Shown here: piece by piece, positions 51,884 through 61,249 of the stretch | How positions within the stretch are numbered: position 1 is the first letter of the stretch | How the letters are laid out: each line of letters opens with the position of its first letter | NCBI GenBank assembly: GCA_910584055.1 | Contig: CAJTZS010000002.1 | Coordinates: 1 to 64,000 of the forward strand | DNA length: 64,000 nucleotides | Reading direction: 5' to 3' | DNA from: an uncultured Muribaculaceae bacterium | GTDB taxonomy: Bacteria; Bacteroidota; Bacteroidia; Bacteroidales; Muribaculaceae | The notes under the pieces: generated by a model | The model's input: the letters and a program-made list of their open reading frames with translations, nothing else | Database searches by the model: none | Told to the model about the DNA's origin: nothing | Position numbers and translations under genes: made by a program

Positions 51884-53257
51884 ATGAATAAGAGAATCAA
51901 GATCAGGGATGTTTTGTCATGCGCATTTCCGATTAGACACATGATATTAAGTAGCCGGACCGGCAACTCTGAGCGACGCATATTGCTTGGTTATCTGGCA
52001 TATATGTTTATAGGATTCATGCTGCTGATGTTGCCCGTTTCCCGAAACACCGATACAGGATGGCTCGACAATCTTTTTACGGCTGTATCGGCCGTGTCAA
52101 CCACGGGCCTGGCAACCGTGGATATTCCATCAACCTACTCTATTTTCGGGCAATGCGTGATTCTCATCCTCATCCAGATCGGAGGTATCGGCTACATGAC
52201 AATGAGTTCGTATATATTCTTCCGGATATCGCATCATGCAGGCTATGACAACCGCCTTCTGGTAGACACCTCTTTCTCTCGCCCTCACGGAATGCCCCTC
52301 CAGGACCTTGTGAACAATATAATCCATTTCACTTTCATCTTCGAGCTGTTAGGTTTCATATCCTTTTTCTTCGCGCTCCATAACGCAGCCGCACCTTTGG
52401 CAGGTTGGAACGCCCTTTTCCTTTCAATATCTTCATTCTGCACCGCCGGATTCAGTCCGTTCAGCGACTCTCTATGCAGCTTCAGCGACAATATTGCCAT
52501 AAACCTCACTGTGGCAGCTCTGAGCTACGCAGGCGCAATGGGATTTATCGTGATAACCGATATCCTTTACAAGATAAGGAAGCGCAACTATTCGCTCACA
52601 TTCACAACGCGGGTGATAATGATAGTGACCGCAATAATGACCGCAGGGGGCACCCTCATTCTATTCTTCTCCCCTATCGCAACAACTGCAAGCGGATGGG
52701 GAGGCAAGATGCTGATGTCTTTCTTCCAGACCATGTCGGCGATGACTACCGTGGGGTTCAACACCATGGACCTCGGAGTCCTTAAGGTAGGACCCATCCT
52801 CGTGTTTTCCCTCATCATGTTTGTTGGAGCATCCCCTTCCGGCACGGGAGGCGGCGTGAAAAGCACATCCGTATCCGCTGTTTGGGGATTCATCGTATCC
52901 AAACTCGGATTACGCAGGAGAATCACGTTCATGGGGCGCGAAATACCGCATTACCGCGTGGAGACAGCCCTCACAAGCGTTATCACATATGGAGTGATGA
53001 TTTTTCTCGGCTGCATAGTGCTCTCATATTGCGAACCGTTCCCGTTGTCGCAGCTTCTGTTCGAAGCTTCATCCGCCATCGGGACGGTCGGGCTGAGCAC
53101 CGGCATAACGCCTCAGCTTTCCGCTACGGGGAAAATAACCATTATCGTGTTGATGTATATCGGACGCATCGGGGTGATAACATTTGGCACAGCCTTAGTA
53201 GGCAGGCTCAAAGAGAAAAAACTGAATCGGCGGAAGAAAGAAGACCTGGTAGCGTAA
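51884..53257 (+). CDS. TrkH/KtrB-type potassium uptake channel subunit
   Basis: 457 residues, about ten membrane helices in the four-fold pore-repeat arrangement. The four selectivity-filter loops are STTGLAT, CTAGFS, TTVGFNT and GTVGLST. The conserved filter-gate region GGIGYMTMSS and the third-repeat GASPSGTGGGVKSTSV are also present. It moves K+ (or Na+) across the inner membrane and needs a cytosolic RCK partner (TrkA/KtrA), which is not in the adjacent genes. The start is the first ATG; the next ATG (residue 20) falls just before the first helix. Confidence 0.93.
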   Translation: MNKRIKIRDVLSCAFPIRHMILSSRTGNSERRILLGYLAYMFIGFMLLMLPVSRNTDTGWLDNLFTAVSAVSTTGLATVDIPSTYSIFGQCVILILIQIGGIGYMTMSSYIFFRISHHAGYDNRLLVDTSFSRPHGMPLQDLVNNIIHFTFIFELLGFISFFFALHNAAAPLAGWNALFLSISSFCTAGFSPFSDSLCSFSDNIAINLTVAALSYAGAMGFIVITDILYKIRKRNYSLTFTTRVIMIVTAIMTAGGTLILFFSPIATTASGWGGKMLMSFFQTMSAMTTVGFNTMDLGVLKVGPILVFSLIMFVGASPSGTGGGVKSTSVSAVWGFIVSKLGLRRRITFMGREIPHYRVETALTSVITYGVMIFLGCIVLSYCEPFPLSQLLFEASSAIGTVGLSTGITPQLSATGKITIIVLMYIGRIGVITFGTALVGRLKEKKLNRRKKEDLVA

Positions 53258-53331
53258 ACAACTTGACTACCTGTTAAACAAGCTCTAAATTTCTCCTATT
53301 TTTAGGTATGGCGACATTTGAATTTTTAGAT

Positions 53332-53339
53332 TAATTTTG
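53332..53339 (+). promoter_or_regulatory. Candidate -7 box (TAATTTTG) for hemerythrin-LuxR gene
   Basis: TAATTTTG 44 nt before the ATG. A TTTG lies 11 nt upstream, too near for an ideal -33. Confidence 0.4.
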
Positions 53340-53383
53340 CAGTGTCGTTACAAGAGCATCATAAATTAGTTTAAACAACTTCT

Positions 53384-54319
53384 ATGATAAAATCGTCTAT
53401 AAAATATCTGGCCGCCGATAGAATCCGCGATTTAGTTGAAGACAATAATCAATTATTGCTGGTGCTTAACCGTTTCCATATCCCTTTCGGCTTCGGAGAC
53501 AAGACAGTTGGAGAGATTTGCGACGAGCGGGGAATTGATTGCCCCACCTTTCTCGCCATTGCGAATCTAATAAGCGGCAAAAGATTCTCCATAGATGAAA
53601 TTGAATTACCCACCTTATTGTCATACTTAAGAGAAGCGCACTCCTACATATTGGACTTCAGGCTTCCCGACATTCGCGAAACGCTTGTCAGTGCCGTTCA
53701 TCAACAAAGGCTTGACGACGTGGCCGTCCATATAATCAAATTCTTTGATGAATACGCCGATGAGGTCCTCAGCCATATGGATTATGAGGACAAGACAGTG
53801 TTCCCGTATATTGAAAAATTATTGAAAGGCATTCCTACCAAGGATTTCAAGATATCCGATTTCGCTTCAAAGCATGAATCAGTGGTATCCAAATTAAATG
53901 AGCTGAAGGATATATTCCTCCAGCACTATTCGATGCCGAACACCCGGATGCTGAACCGTGCCCTTTTCAACATATCGGCATGCGGCGAAGATTTGGTTTC
54001 CCACTGTGAAATCGAGAATGTTATCCTTATACCCACTGTGGAGGCTCTTGAAAAAAATGTATATACGGCAAACCACAATCAGAAGGCAGTGGTTTCCAGC
54101 AATCAAGAACTGAGCCAAAGGGAGAAAGATATAATACGTTTAGTTGCACACGGCCTCGCCAACAAGGAAATCGCAGATAAGCTTTTCCTCTCTTTCCATA
54201 CGATAACCACTTACCGCAAGAACATAAGTGCCAAACTTAACATCCATTCCACGGCGGCCCTTACCATATACGCCATCCTTCACGGGATTGTGGACCCGAA
54301 AGAAATAGAATTAAAGTAA
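53384..54319 (+). CDS. Hemerythrin-like domain fused to LuxR-type DNA-binding domain
   Basis: 311 residues. Residues about 30-65 (KTVGEICDERGIDCPTFLAI) resemble the ScdA/RIC N-terminal domain. Residues about 75-225 look like a hemerythrin four-helix bundle with candidate di-iron ligands: His in REAHSYI, the HMDYE pair, His in SKHESVV, and HCEIE with the HxxxE spacing. The C-terminal 65 residues are a GerE/LuxR HTH: LSQREKDIIRLVAHGLANKEIADKLFLSFHTITTYRKNI. It would link iron, oxygen or nitric-oxide status to transcription. Targets unknown; the adjacent trkH is a possible one. Ligand assignment is by spacing only. Confidence 0.85.
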   Translation: MIKSSIKYLAADRIRDLVEDNNQLLLVLNRFHIPFGFGDKTVGEICDERGIDCPTFLAIANLISGKRFSIDEIELPTLLSYLREAHSYILDFRLPDIRETLVSAVHQQRLDDVAVHIIKFFDEYADEVLSHMDYEDKTVFPYIEKLLKGIPTKDFKISDFASKHESVVSKLNELKDIFLQHYSMPNTRMLNRALFNISACGEDLVSHCEIENVILIPTVEALEKNVYTANHNQKAVVSSNQELSQREKDIIRLVAHGLANKEIADKLFLSFHTITTYRKNISAKLNIHSTAALTIYAILHGIVDPKEIELK

Positions 54320-54355
54320 GCCATGATTATATAGGGCAGGTATGCCTTAAGGATG

Positions 54356-54391
54356 GCGCCCCAAAAGTCCGGATTATGACTTTTGGGGCGC
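54356..54391. terminator. Stem-loop between convergent genes
   Basis: Perfect 14-pair stem GCGCCCCAAAAGTC / GACTTTTGGGGCGC with an 8-nt loop. No T run follows on either strand, so strength as an intrinsic terminator is uncertain. Confidence 0.6.
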
Positions 54392-54415
54392 GATCAACAT
54401 CGTTCAGGACATATA

Positions 54416-54865
54416 TCATTCCTGATTACATGTTCCTTTGTATATTCCGAGAAGGTCGAAACGGTGCTTAACCCCGTCCGAGAGACCGATGTCATAGCCG
54501 GCATTGCGTTTCTTGATACTTACAGCCTTAAGCCCGCTGAAGTTCTTTGAAATGTAACGGCGTATGGTTTTTGGCACTAAATCCTCCGGCAGTTCTTTCT
54601 TCCCGCAATCTACCGAAGTCCATTTTCCTTTATTGCTGAATTCAATTTTCGTGCCGTTGGTAAGTTTCACGTCATAATCCGTCTTCTTGAGCAGATGCCT
54701 GTCGACCTTGATCATGCTCACCTTGGCTTTCGGGAAATAATCCGTCAGCATCTGGCGTGCCTCTTCGGGGAGGTTGTCGCGGTTAAGCGTGTATTTGTCA
54801 ATAAAGGCATGTGCAGCCGAGACACTCATCAGCAACGTCATCAGGGTAAAAAGTAATTTCTTCAT
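54416..54865 (-). CDS. PepSY-like periplasmic protein
   Basis: 149 residues: signal peptide (LLFTLMTLLMSVSAAHA) and two PepSY-like beta-lactamase-inhibitor-type units. Each contains an alpha-helix with LPEEARQMLTDYFPKAKVS or LPEDLVPKTIRRYISKNFSG, followed by strands YDVKLTNGTKIEFSNKGKW and YDIGLSDGVKHRFDLLG. Such proteins are frequent in Bacteroidales, where they are thought to bind or inhibit envelope proteins; the partner is unknown. Opposes the LuxR-like gene. Confidence 0.85.
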   Translation of the reverse strand: MKKLLFTLMTLLMSVSAAHAFIDKYTLNRDNLPEEARQMLTDYFPKAKVSMIKVDRHLLKKTDYDVKLTNGTKIEFSNKGKWTSVDCGKKELPEDLVPKTIRRYISKNFSGLKAVSIKKRNAGYDIGLSDGVKHRFDLLGIYKGTCNQE

Positions 54866-54993
54866 GCAATTGATTATTAAATTTGTTCATACCCTTTAAC
54901 GCACATATTTCGCCAATATGATTCCTTTTAATAATCATTATATATCATTCACCTATGTTAATGAAGACGGTGTGTCAGCGGCCGGACAAGCCT

Positions 54994-56064
54994 TCAAATC
55001 TTGATGTATATGCGGCGGCGATAGAGCGGCAGTCCGATAAGTCCGCACAGCAGCATCAACGCCACGGCATAAATGGCAGACGCGAGTTTGGGAATCTGCG
55101 CCCAACCGAGAATCCAGGCATAGATTTCCGGCTTCGCACCTGTAACCCCAAGAATTATCCCTGCCAAATCGCCAAGGACATAGAGAAAGAGAGGATTAAC
55201 TCCGAACGCTTCGAAGAATGACCATCCCCTCTTATAGCCCCTGACATCGGTGAAATAAGATATTGTGGCAAGCAATGCCGCTGCCATACCACAGGTAATC
55301 AACACATAGCTCGGACTCCATATCCGTTTGTTTTCCGGAAGGATACCGCTTATCAAGAAACCCCCGATAAGGAGCAAAGCCGCGGTCACGAACAGTTTCA
55401 TCAGCCGGGTGTCAAGCTCCTCCCTCTTCATCAGTATAGCCCCGCAGCAAAATCCTATGACAGTATGCGCCACGGCGGGGATTGTTCCCAATACACCCTC
55501 CGGGTCAACCGGACGCTTCGTATACAGCAAACCCTCCGGAAGGAGAAACCTGTCTACCACGGCATTGATATTGGAGAGATCATTTACATAACCATTGAAA
55601 AGCAATAGAATCGCGCCGTAGACAGCTAGGAGCACACCGGCAGTGACCGCCATGGCACGCCTGCTCATACATATGGCCATAAGGGAAACGATACCGTAAC
55701 AGAGGGCTATGCGCGTCAAGACACCCGTAAGCCGCAGATGCCCGAAATCAAGCCATCCCTTCCCGTAGCATACATTCGCAAACCAATGGATCGCCCATCC
55801 GATAAACATTATGAGCACCGTGCGTTTGAAAATTTTGCGTAGAGCCTTTCCGGAGGGTGCGAAATTGCTCTTGGAGAGCGATAGATAAGTCGTAACACCC
55901 ATGATAAACAAGAAAAACGGGAAGACAAGGTCACAGACCGTGATGCCGTTCCAGTCGCTATGCTCCAGATGCATATAACTTTCCGGACCGCCGCCGTTGT
56001 TGACGATAATCATGCATACTATTGTCATGCCGCGCATGATGTCAAGAGATAGAAGACGCTTCAT
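54994..56064 (-). CDS. HGSNAT-like (DUF5009/DUF1624) membrane acyltransferase
   Basis: 356 residues, about ten membrane helices. The N-terminus RLLSLDIMRGMTIVCMIIVNN and DLVFPFFLFIMGVTTYLSLSK are the family hallmarks. A conserved His is in SYMHLEHSDWNG, equivalent to the acetyl-accepting His in heparan-alpha-glucosaminide N-acetyltransferase. It probably acetylates a sugar on the periplasmic side using cytosolic acetyl-CoA. Often found in gut Bacteroidales near glycan-use genes. Divergent from the second SusC gene. Confidence 0.9.
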   Translation of the reverse strand: MKRLLSLDIMRGMTIVCMIIVNNGGGPESYMHLEHSDWNGITVCDLVFPFFLFIMGVTTYLSLSKSNFAPSGKALRKIFKRTVLIMFIGWAIHWFANVCYGKGWLDFGHLRLTGVLTRIALCYGIVSLMAICMSRRAMAVTAGVLLAVYGAILLLFNGYVNDLSNINAVVDRFLLPEGLLYTKRPVDPEGVLGTIPAVAHTVIGFCCGAILMKREELDTRLMKLFVTAALLLIGGFLISGILPENKRIWSPSYVLITCGMAAALLATISYFTDVRGYKRGWSFFEAFGVNPLFLYVLGDLAGIILGVTGAKPEIYAWILGWAQIPKLASAIYAVALMLLCGLIGLPLYRRRIYIKI

Positions 56065-56099
56065 TTAATGTGGAATGTTTAATGTGGAATGTTTAATGC
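56064..56099. repeat. AATGTTTAATG-type short intergenic repeat
   Basis: TTTAATGTGGAATG, TTTAATGTGGAATG, TTTAATG: near-perfect tandem copies touching the start codon of the acyltransferase gene. Confidence 0.7.
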
Positions 56100-56228
56100 C
56101 ATGCAAAAATAGTGTTTTTAATCAACTTTTGGCAATTTATCCATATAAAAGAAATATATGTGACACTATTTTATGTTAATATATGTTAAAAATGGGGGGG
56201 GTATTAATAAAATTTAAAAATTTATACA

Positions 56229-56480
56229 TATCTTTGCCGCCGTTAAACACAAATTAACACTTGACAAATGCCAAAGGATTTTCAGAATCCAAAGCAAAAA
56301 CAAACCCTGTTGGCTACTTAAATAGCAATATGACCCTGAAAGCCGAAAACCACCGGCAACCAAAACACACCTTGAAACCTGTTGCATTGACTGAGACTCA
56401 ACATTAAAATCCGTCTGATTTTTCCGCCGAGGTAAATACGATGACGGAGAGGAGCTACTATTTTCTAATTAAATAATAAT
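56229..56480 (+). promoter_or_regulatory. Promoter box and 240-nt leader of second SusC gene
   Basis: TATCTTTG at 56229-56236 is a consensus -7 box; start near 56243. The leader holds small hairpins (GGATT/AATCC near 56277, GCCG/CGGC near 56343) and CCGTC/GACGG around 56413-56448. No known riboswitch could be assigned. The rest of the spacer (56100-56228) shows nothing recognisable. Confidence 0.5.
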
Positions 56481-59400
56481 TTGCGTATGAAAAAGCTGTT
56501 TTTCTTACTCTTGCTTGCAGCTACAGCCCTGGCAATGGATGCTCAGAAAGTTCGCACCATAAGCGGGACAGTGGTGTTCGCGGCTGACGAAGAGCCGCTC
56601 GCCGGAGCGACAATCCTCCCTGTTGGAGGGGGACGCGGCGCCGCCACCGACATCGACGGAAGATTCACCCTGACCGTCCCTGCGTCAGTAAAGAAGCTCA
56701 ATGTATCCTACGTTGGAATGATAACCCGCCAAGTGGACATTCCCGCAGACGGAGTGATGCTTATCAAGCTCACAAGCTCCACCGACATGCAACTTGACCA
56801 GGTTGTTGTCACGGCTTTCGGTATGAAAAAAGACCGCAAAGGTCTCGGATATGCCGTGCAGGACCTTAAAGCCGAAGACCTCAACACCGACGGCACCACA
56901 TCCCTCGCATCCGCAATGCAGGGAAAACTGACAGGTGTGGACATCCGCCCCTCCTCAGGAGCACCGGGGGCGTCGAATCAGATCGTGATTCGCGGTGCAC
57001 GCTCATTCGACGGCAATAACCAACCGCTGTATGTGGTTGACGGAATGCCTATCGAATCGCAGGCCGATTTCAGCACCGGCTATTCCGTTACGGGCGCCAA
57101 TCTCGCTGACCGTTCGATCGACATAAATCCCGACGACATCGAAAGCATTAACGTGCTGAAAGGGCAGGCAGCATCAGCCCTTTACGGCATACGCGCCTCC
57201 AACGGAGTGATAGTCATCACCACCAAACGAGGCAAAATGCTGTCAAACAAACCGACCGTCACCCTCTCCACCAACCTTTCAGGAGAAACCGTATCACGTA
57301 AATTCAAACGACAGGACATATATGCCCAAGGTAACTCCATCTCGGCATACAACCCTTCCTCGTCAATGACATGGGGTCCGAAAATTTCCTCCCTTCCTGA
57401 CGATCCGAAATACGGAGGAAACAGCCAGGGACACCCCGGGATGTATTACAACTCTAAATACGAAATGGCAGGTCTCGACGGATGGAGCGCTCCAACAATC
57501 CATGACAATGTCGGCGACTTCTTCAACACCGGTTTCACCGAAAACACCAATTTCTCAATCTCGCAGCGCACCGAACGCGCTTCCTATTCATTCGGCCTTA
57601 ACAATTCTTATCAGAAGGGTATCGTTCCCTCCACCGGCATGAACAGATGGAGCGCGCGCGGCCTCGTGGACTGGAATATCAATACAGAATGGAAAACCGG
57701 ATTCTCCGCCAACTACTCTTCTTCAAAAATCACATCGGCGCCGGGTGCAAATTCAGGTATCATGAATGTAGTATATTCCGCACCTTCGGAATATGACCTC
57801 AAAGGCACTCCATATCACGTGCCTGACTATCCCACTCAGCAGGTACTCTTCCGATCCACTAACTTCAACAACCCATATTGGTGGGCGGCAAATGATGAAT
57901 ACCTGCAGCACACAAACCGCGTTTTCGGCAACGCATATGTGGAATACCACCCCAATATCAACTGGGGCGACAATTATACCCTATGGTTCCGCGAACAGGC
58001 CGGTCTGGATGTATACACATCCAATTATACCGACATGGCAGAGGTGGGTTCTGCCGCAAATACCAGCGGTGAAATCACCAACTATGGCGTAAGCCGCAAT
58101 ATTTTCAACAATCTTTTCACAGCCAACTTCAACGCAATCTGGGGTGACTTCGATTTCGATGCCATGCTCGGATGCGAGATAAATCAGGACAACGCCCGCT
58201 GGTGGAACTACTATGGATCCAATTTCAATTTCTACGGACTTCCAACCATCAGCAACGCAACAAATTTCACAAGTTCTGAATACACCGCGCAGGAACGCAC
58301 CGTGGGTTTCTTCGGGCAACTCGGCCTGAGCTGGAAAAGCATGCTGTTCCTTACGGCAACGGGACGAAACGATTACATTTCCACCATGCCGAGCGGCAAC
58401 AGGTCGTTCTTCTACCCTTCGGTATCTCTCGGATGGGTATTCACCGAACTTGAACCCCTGAAAGGCAACACGGCTTTCAACTTCGGTAAACTGAGGTTAT
58501 CGTATGCACAGGTAGGACAGGCAGGACAGTTCTTGCGTAATTATTATTACACCCCAAGCTATGGTTCGGGAATGTATTCCTACACGCCTGTAACATATCC
58601 CATAAAGGGAGGCACTTCATCATTCGTACCGTATTACGCGCTTTATGATCCCGACCTGAAACCGCAGAACACTGAAAACATAGAATTCGGAATCGACCTC
58701 GGATTCTTCCAGAACAGGCTGCGTTTCGAATACACCGCTTCATTCCAGAATGTCAAGGATCAGATTTTCGCCGTGCCTATGGCTGGCTCAACCGGTTATT
58801 CGGAGAAAATCACGAATGCAGGCCAGATGCGCACATGGAGCCATGAGTTCAGCATCAGCGGAGCCATCCTCCAACATGCCGACTATGACCTCAACCTTGG
58901 GGTGAACTTCACTGCCGTTGATAACAAGGTGGTGTCTCTCGCTCCCGGTGTCGAGTCTATAATGCTCGGCGGATTTGTCGAGCCTCAGATACGCGCGCAG
59001 GCCGGATGCACATACCCCAATATTTATGGTGTAGCTTTCAAACGCAACGAGAACGGCCAATTGCTCCTCTCCGACGGTCTGCCGCAAGGCACCGCCGACA
59101 GTCAGGACCTCGGCAACTGCTCCCCCGATTTCGTGATGGGATTCAATCTTAGCGCAAGATACAAACGGCTGTCACTCAACACAACGTGGAGCTGGAACAA
59201 GGGTGGCAAAATGTATCACGGCACCAACCTGACCCTTAATTACTTCGGCGCGACAAAGGAATCAATACCTTTCCACGAAGGAACGATGATTGCCGAAGGT
59301 ATAGATGAGGCGACAGGCCTTCCCAACACCGTAGAAGTCTCAAAACAGGATTATTACATGACCTATAACGATGTGACGGAAGCCGGCATTTATGACACAA

Positions 59401-59624
59401 GCTTCCTCAAAATACGCGACATCACCCTCACCTACCAGCTCCCGAAACTCGGAGCCTTCCAGATCGATGTATTCGGTTTTGCAAGGAACATACTCGTATG
59501 GAGCAAGATGCCTAACTTCGATCCCGAATCATCGCAGGGCAACAACAATATGGGTGGATACTTCGAGCGCTTCTCCGTGCCGAACACAAGTTCTTTCGGA
59601 GGCGGTCTTAAAATTACTTTCTAA
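56481..59624 (+). CDS. SusC-type TonB-dependent transporter
   Basis: 1047 residues. Signal peptide (LFFLLLLAATALAMDAQ), CarbopepD_reg_2 domain (TISGTVVFAADEEPLAGATI, GRFTLTVPASVKKLNVSYVG) and plug (VVTAFGMKKDRKGLGYAVQD, NPDDIESINVLKGQAASALYG, ASNGVIVITTKRGK). The beta-barrel ends TSSFGGGLKITF. It has no STN domain, unlike the first SusC, so it is not expected to signal through an anti-sigma factor. Paired with the following SusD-like gene (21-nt gap). Substrate unknown; the GH92 gene facing it hints at mannose-containing glycans. Confidence 0.96.
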   Translation: MRMKKLFFLLLLAATALAMDAQKVRTISGTVVFAADEEPLAGATILPVGGGRGAATDIDGRFTLTVPASVKKLNVSYVGMITRQVDIPADGVMLIKLTSSTDMQLDQVVVTAFGMKKDRKGLGYAVQDLKAEDLNTDGTTSLASAMQGKLTGVDIRPSSGAPGASNQIVIRGARSFDGNNQPLYVVDGMPIESQADFSTGYSVTGANLADRSIDINPDDIESINVLKGQAASALYGIRASNGVIVITTKRGKMLSNKPTVTLSTNLSGETVSRKFKRQDIYAQGNSISAYNPSSSMTWGPKISSLPDDPKYGGNSQGHPGMYYNSKYEMAGLDGWSAPTIHDNVGDFFNTGFTENTNFSISQRTERASYSFGLNNSYQKGIVPSTGMNRWSARGLVDWNINTEWKTGFSANYSSSKITSAPGANSGIMNVVYSAPSEYDLKGTPYHVPDYPTQQVLFRSTNFNNPYWWAANDEYLQHTNRVFGNAYVEYHPNINWGDNYTLWFREQAGLDVYTSNYTDMAEVGSAANTSGEITNYGVSRNIFNNLFTANFNAIWGDFDFDAMLGCEINQDNARWWNYYGSNFNFYGLPTISNATNFTSSEYTAQERTVGFFGQLGLSWKSMLFLTATGRNDYISTMPSGNRSFFYPSVSLGWVFTELEPLKGNTAFNFGKLRLSYAQVGQAGQFLRNYYYTPSYGSGMYSYTPVTYPIKGGTSSFVPYYALYDPDLKPQNTENIEFGIDLGFFQNRLRFEYTASFQNVKDQIFAVPMAGSTGYSEKITNAGQMRTWSHEFSISGAILQHADYDLNLGVNFTAVDNKVVSLAPGVESIMLGGFVEPQIRAQAGCTYPNIYGVAFKRNENGQLLLSDGLPQGTADSQDLGNCSPDFVMGFNLSARYKRLSLNTTWSWNKGGKMYHGTNLTLNYFGATKESIPFHEGTMIAEGIDEATGLPNTVEVSKQDYYMTYNDVTEAGIYDTSFLKIRDITLTYQLPKLGAFQIDVFGFARNILVWSKMPNFDPESSQGNNNMGGYFERFSVPNTSSFGGGLKITF

Positions 59625-59645
59625 AAATTCTAAATCTTGTAAGAA

Positions 59646-61169
59646 ATGAAAACCAGATATCTTATATATGCCCTCTCCTCACTGTTCCTTCTGGGTTCTT
59701 GCACAGACTCGGTAATGGACAAAATCAACAAGGACACCCATAACCCGCCTGAGGATATGGTGCCCGCTAAATTCCAGCTTACCGATGCCATTACATCCAC
59801 GGCATATTCCACACTCGCGGGAGCCTATGCATGGTATGTAGGCAGTTATACAGAACAGATCTTCGGCACAGGCAACAACCAGCTGATGAAGGCGGAATTA
59901 CGAAACCGCATCGAAACGGCGGCTTCGACAACGTTCAATAACGAATGGAATGCAACGTACGGCAATCTTCAGAATATCAAACAGCTGATGGCCAAGTGTT
60001 CGGAAGGCGGCATGAGTCCTGACTACTACGACATAAAAGCCATGGGGGAAGTGCTTTGGGTGCTGACGGCGGAAACCTTGACAACCCTTCACGGAGACAT
60101 CCCTTATTCGCAGGCTCTTGACAAAAACAATTATACGCCCGCAATCGATAAGCAGGAAAGCATCTACAAGGACCTATGCGGCCGCATCGACGGGGCAATC
60201 GGAGATCTCGAAAGCGCGGTCACGGAATTTGGAGGCAAGTCAAATGCCGGTTCACAGGATATTCTCTTCAACGGTGATTTAAGCCAATGGTTAGGTTTCG
60301 CATATGCAGTGAAAGCCAAGGTACTTGTTGACGGGGCATTTCGCTATCCCGAAAATTACGCGGCTGCAGCCATAGCCGCCGAAACAGCTTTCGACAATGG
60401 CTTTGCCGGGGCATCGCTGGGAATATTCAATGGTGTCAGCACCGACAATAGCTGGGCCGCATATCACTGGAGCCGCCAGTATTCGGGAGCAAACGGAACG
60501 GTCGTAGACCTTCTTAAAACCCGCAATGATGATCGTCTCGCACTATATTCATGCTATGGCTATGACGATTACGGCTATACCATAGTGATGGATGAATCCT
60601 ATCCCGCTCCTTATGCCCCCGCAGGCGATGCCGCTCTCGCGCAAGCCACCGTCACGGTAGGATTCCCTGCATGGTTTGAGAATGGAGCCGCGACTATAGA
60701 TTACATCAGCGAATCGGAATTGCATTTCATTCTTGCCGAATGTCTGGCACGCACGGGCAAAGATGCCACCGAACACTTCAAAGCCGGTATCAAGGCTTCT
60801 TTCGCGGACATGGAAGAGGCGGCAGGCGAACCCGGATTCTTCGCTCCCGAAGATGTGGATGCATACATCGCTACGCTCCCTGTCACACTCGAAGAGATAA
60901 TGGTCCAGAAATATCTGTCGGAAACACGCGACGGCCAGCTCTACACTTATAATGACCTTCGCCGCTGCAAGGCCCAGGGCGAAGAATTTATAAAACTCAA
61001 AAATCCTAACAACACTTCCGGCGGTCGCAACCAATGGCCGTTGCGTCTCCCTTATGGAAACAGCGACGTGCTTTCAAACCCCAATGTATCGGCAGCATTC
61101 GGATCGGGCAATGACGCGGGCAGCTATCTCTTCACTGAGAATATCTGGCTGTTCGGAGGGAACAGATAA
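59646..61169 (+). CDS. SusD-like (SusD-like_2) lipoprotein
   Basis: 507 residues with lipobox LLGSCTD. The sequence fits the SusD-like_2 group: an N-terminal helical part (MVPAKFQLTDAITSTAYSTL), ALTTLHGDIPY-like AETLTTLHGDIPYSQALD, IDYISESELHFILAECLART and the C-terminal LEEIMVQKYLS. It binds ligand on the cell surface and caps the SusC partner. Ends at a terminator shared with the GH92 gene. Confidence 0.93.
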   Translation: MKTRYLIYALSSLFLLGSCTDSVMDKINKDTHNPPEDMVPAKFQLTDAITSTAYSTLAGAYAWYVGSYTEQIFGTGNNQLMKAELRNRIETAASTTFNNEWNATYGNLQNIKQLMAKCSEGGMSPDYYDIKAMGEVLWVLTAETLTTLHGDIPYSQALDKNNYTPAIDKQESIYKDLCGRIDGAIGDLESAVTEFGGKSNAGSQDILFNGDLSQWLGFAYAVKAKVLVDGAFRYPENYAAAAIAAETAFDNGFAGASLGIFNGVSTDNSWAAYHWSRQYSGANGTVVDLLKTRNDDRLALYSCYGYDDYGYTIVMDESYPAPYAPAGDAALAQATVTVGFPAWFENGAATIDYISESELHFILAECLARTGKDATEHFKAGIKASFADMEEAAGEPGFFAPEDVDAYIATLPVTLEEIMVQKYLSETRDGQLYTYNDLRRCKAQGEEFIKLKNPNNTSGGRNQWPLRLPYGNSDVLSNPNVSAAFGSGNDAGSYLFTENIWLFGGNR

Positions 61170-61205
61170 TCCTGTTGCTATTCTTAGAGATAAGTTCACA
61201 GGAAG

Positions 61206-61235
61206 GAGGGGGACGCCGTTGATGGCATCCCCCTC
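61206..61235. terminator. Terminator between SusD-like and GH92 genes
   Basis: Stem GAGGGGGACGCC / GGCATCCCCCTC (one mismatch, 6-nt loop), then TATATTTC. Lies between convergent stops. Confidence 0.7.
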
Positions 61236-61249
61236 TATATTTCAGTTAA

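Noticed and set aside
51636..51981. Two minus-strand ORFs (67 and 77 codons) upstream of trkH
   Set aside because: Composition is not protein-like, one overlaps the trkH start, and no promoter or ribosome site fits.
56330..56430. SAM-I or TPP riboswitch in the second SusC leader
   Set aside because: Fragments such as CCGGCAACC and CTGAGA look similar, but the neighbouring conserved helices and loops are missing, and the gene is not an expected target.
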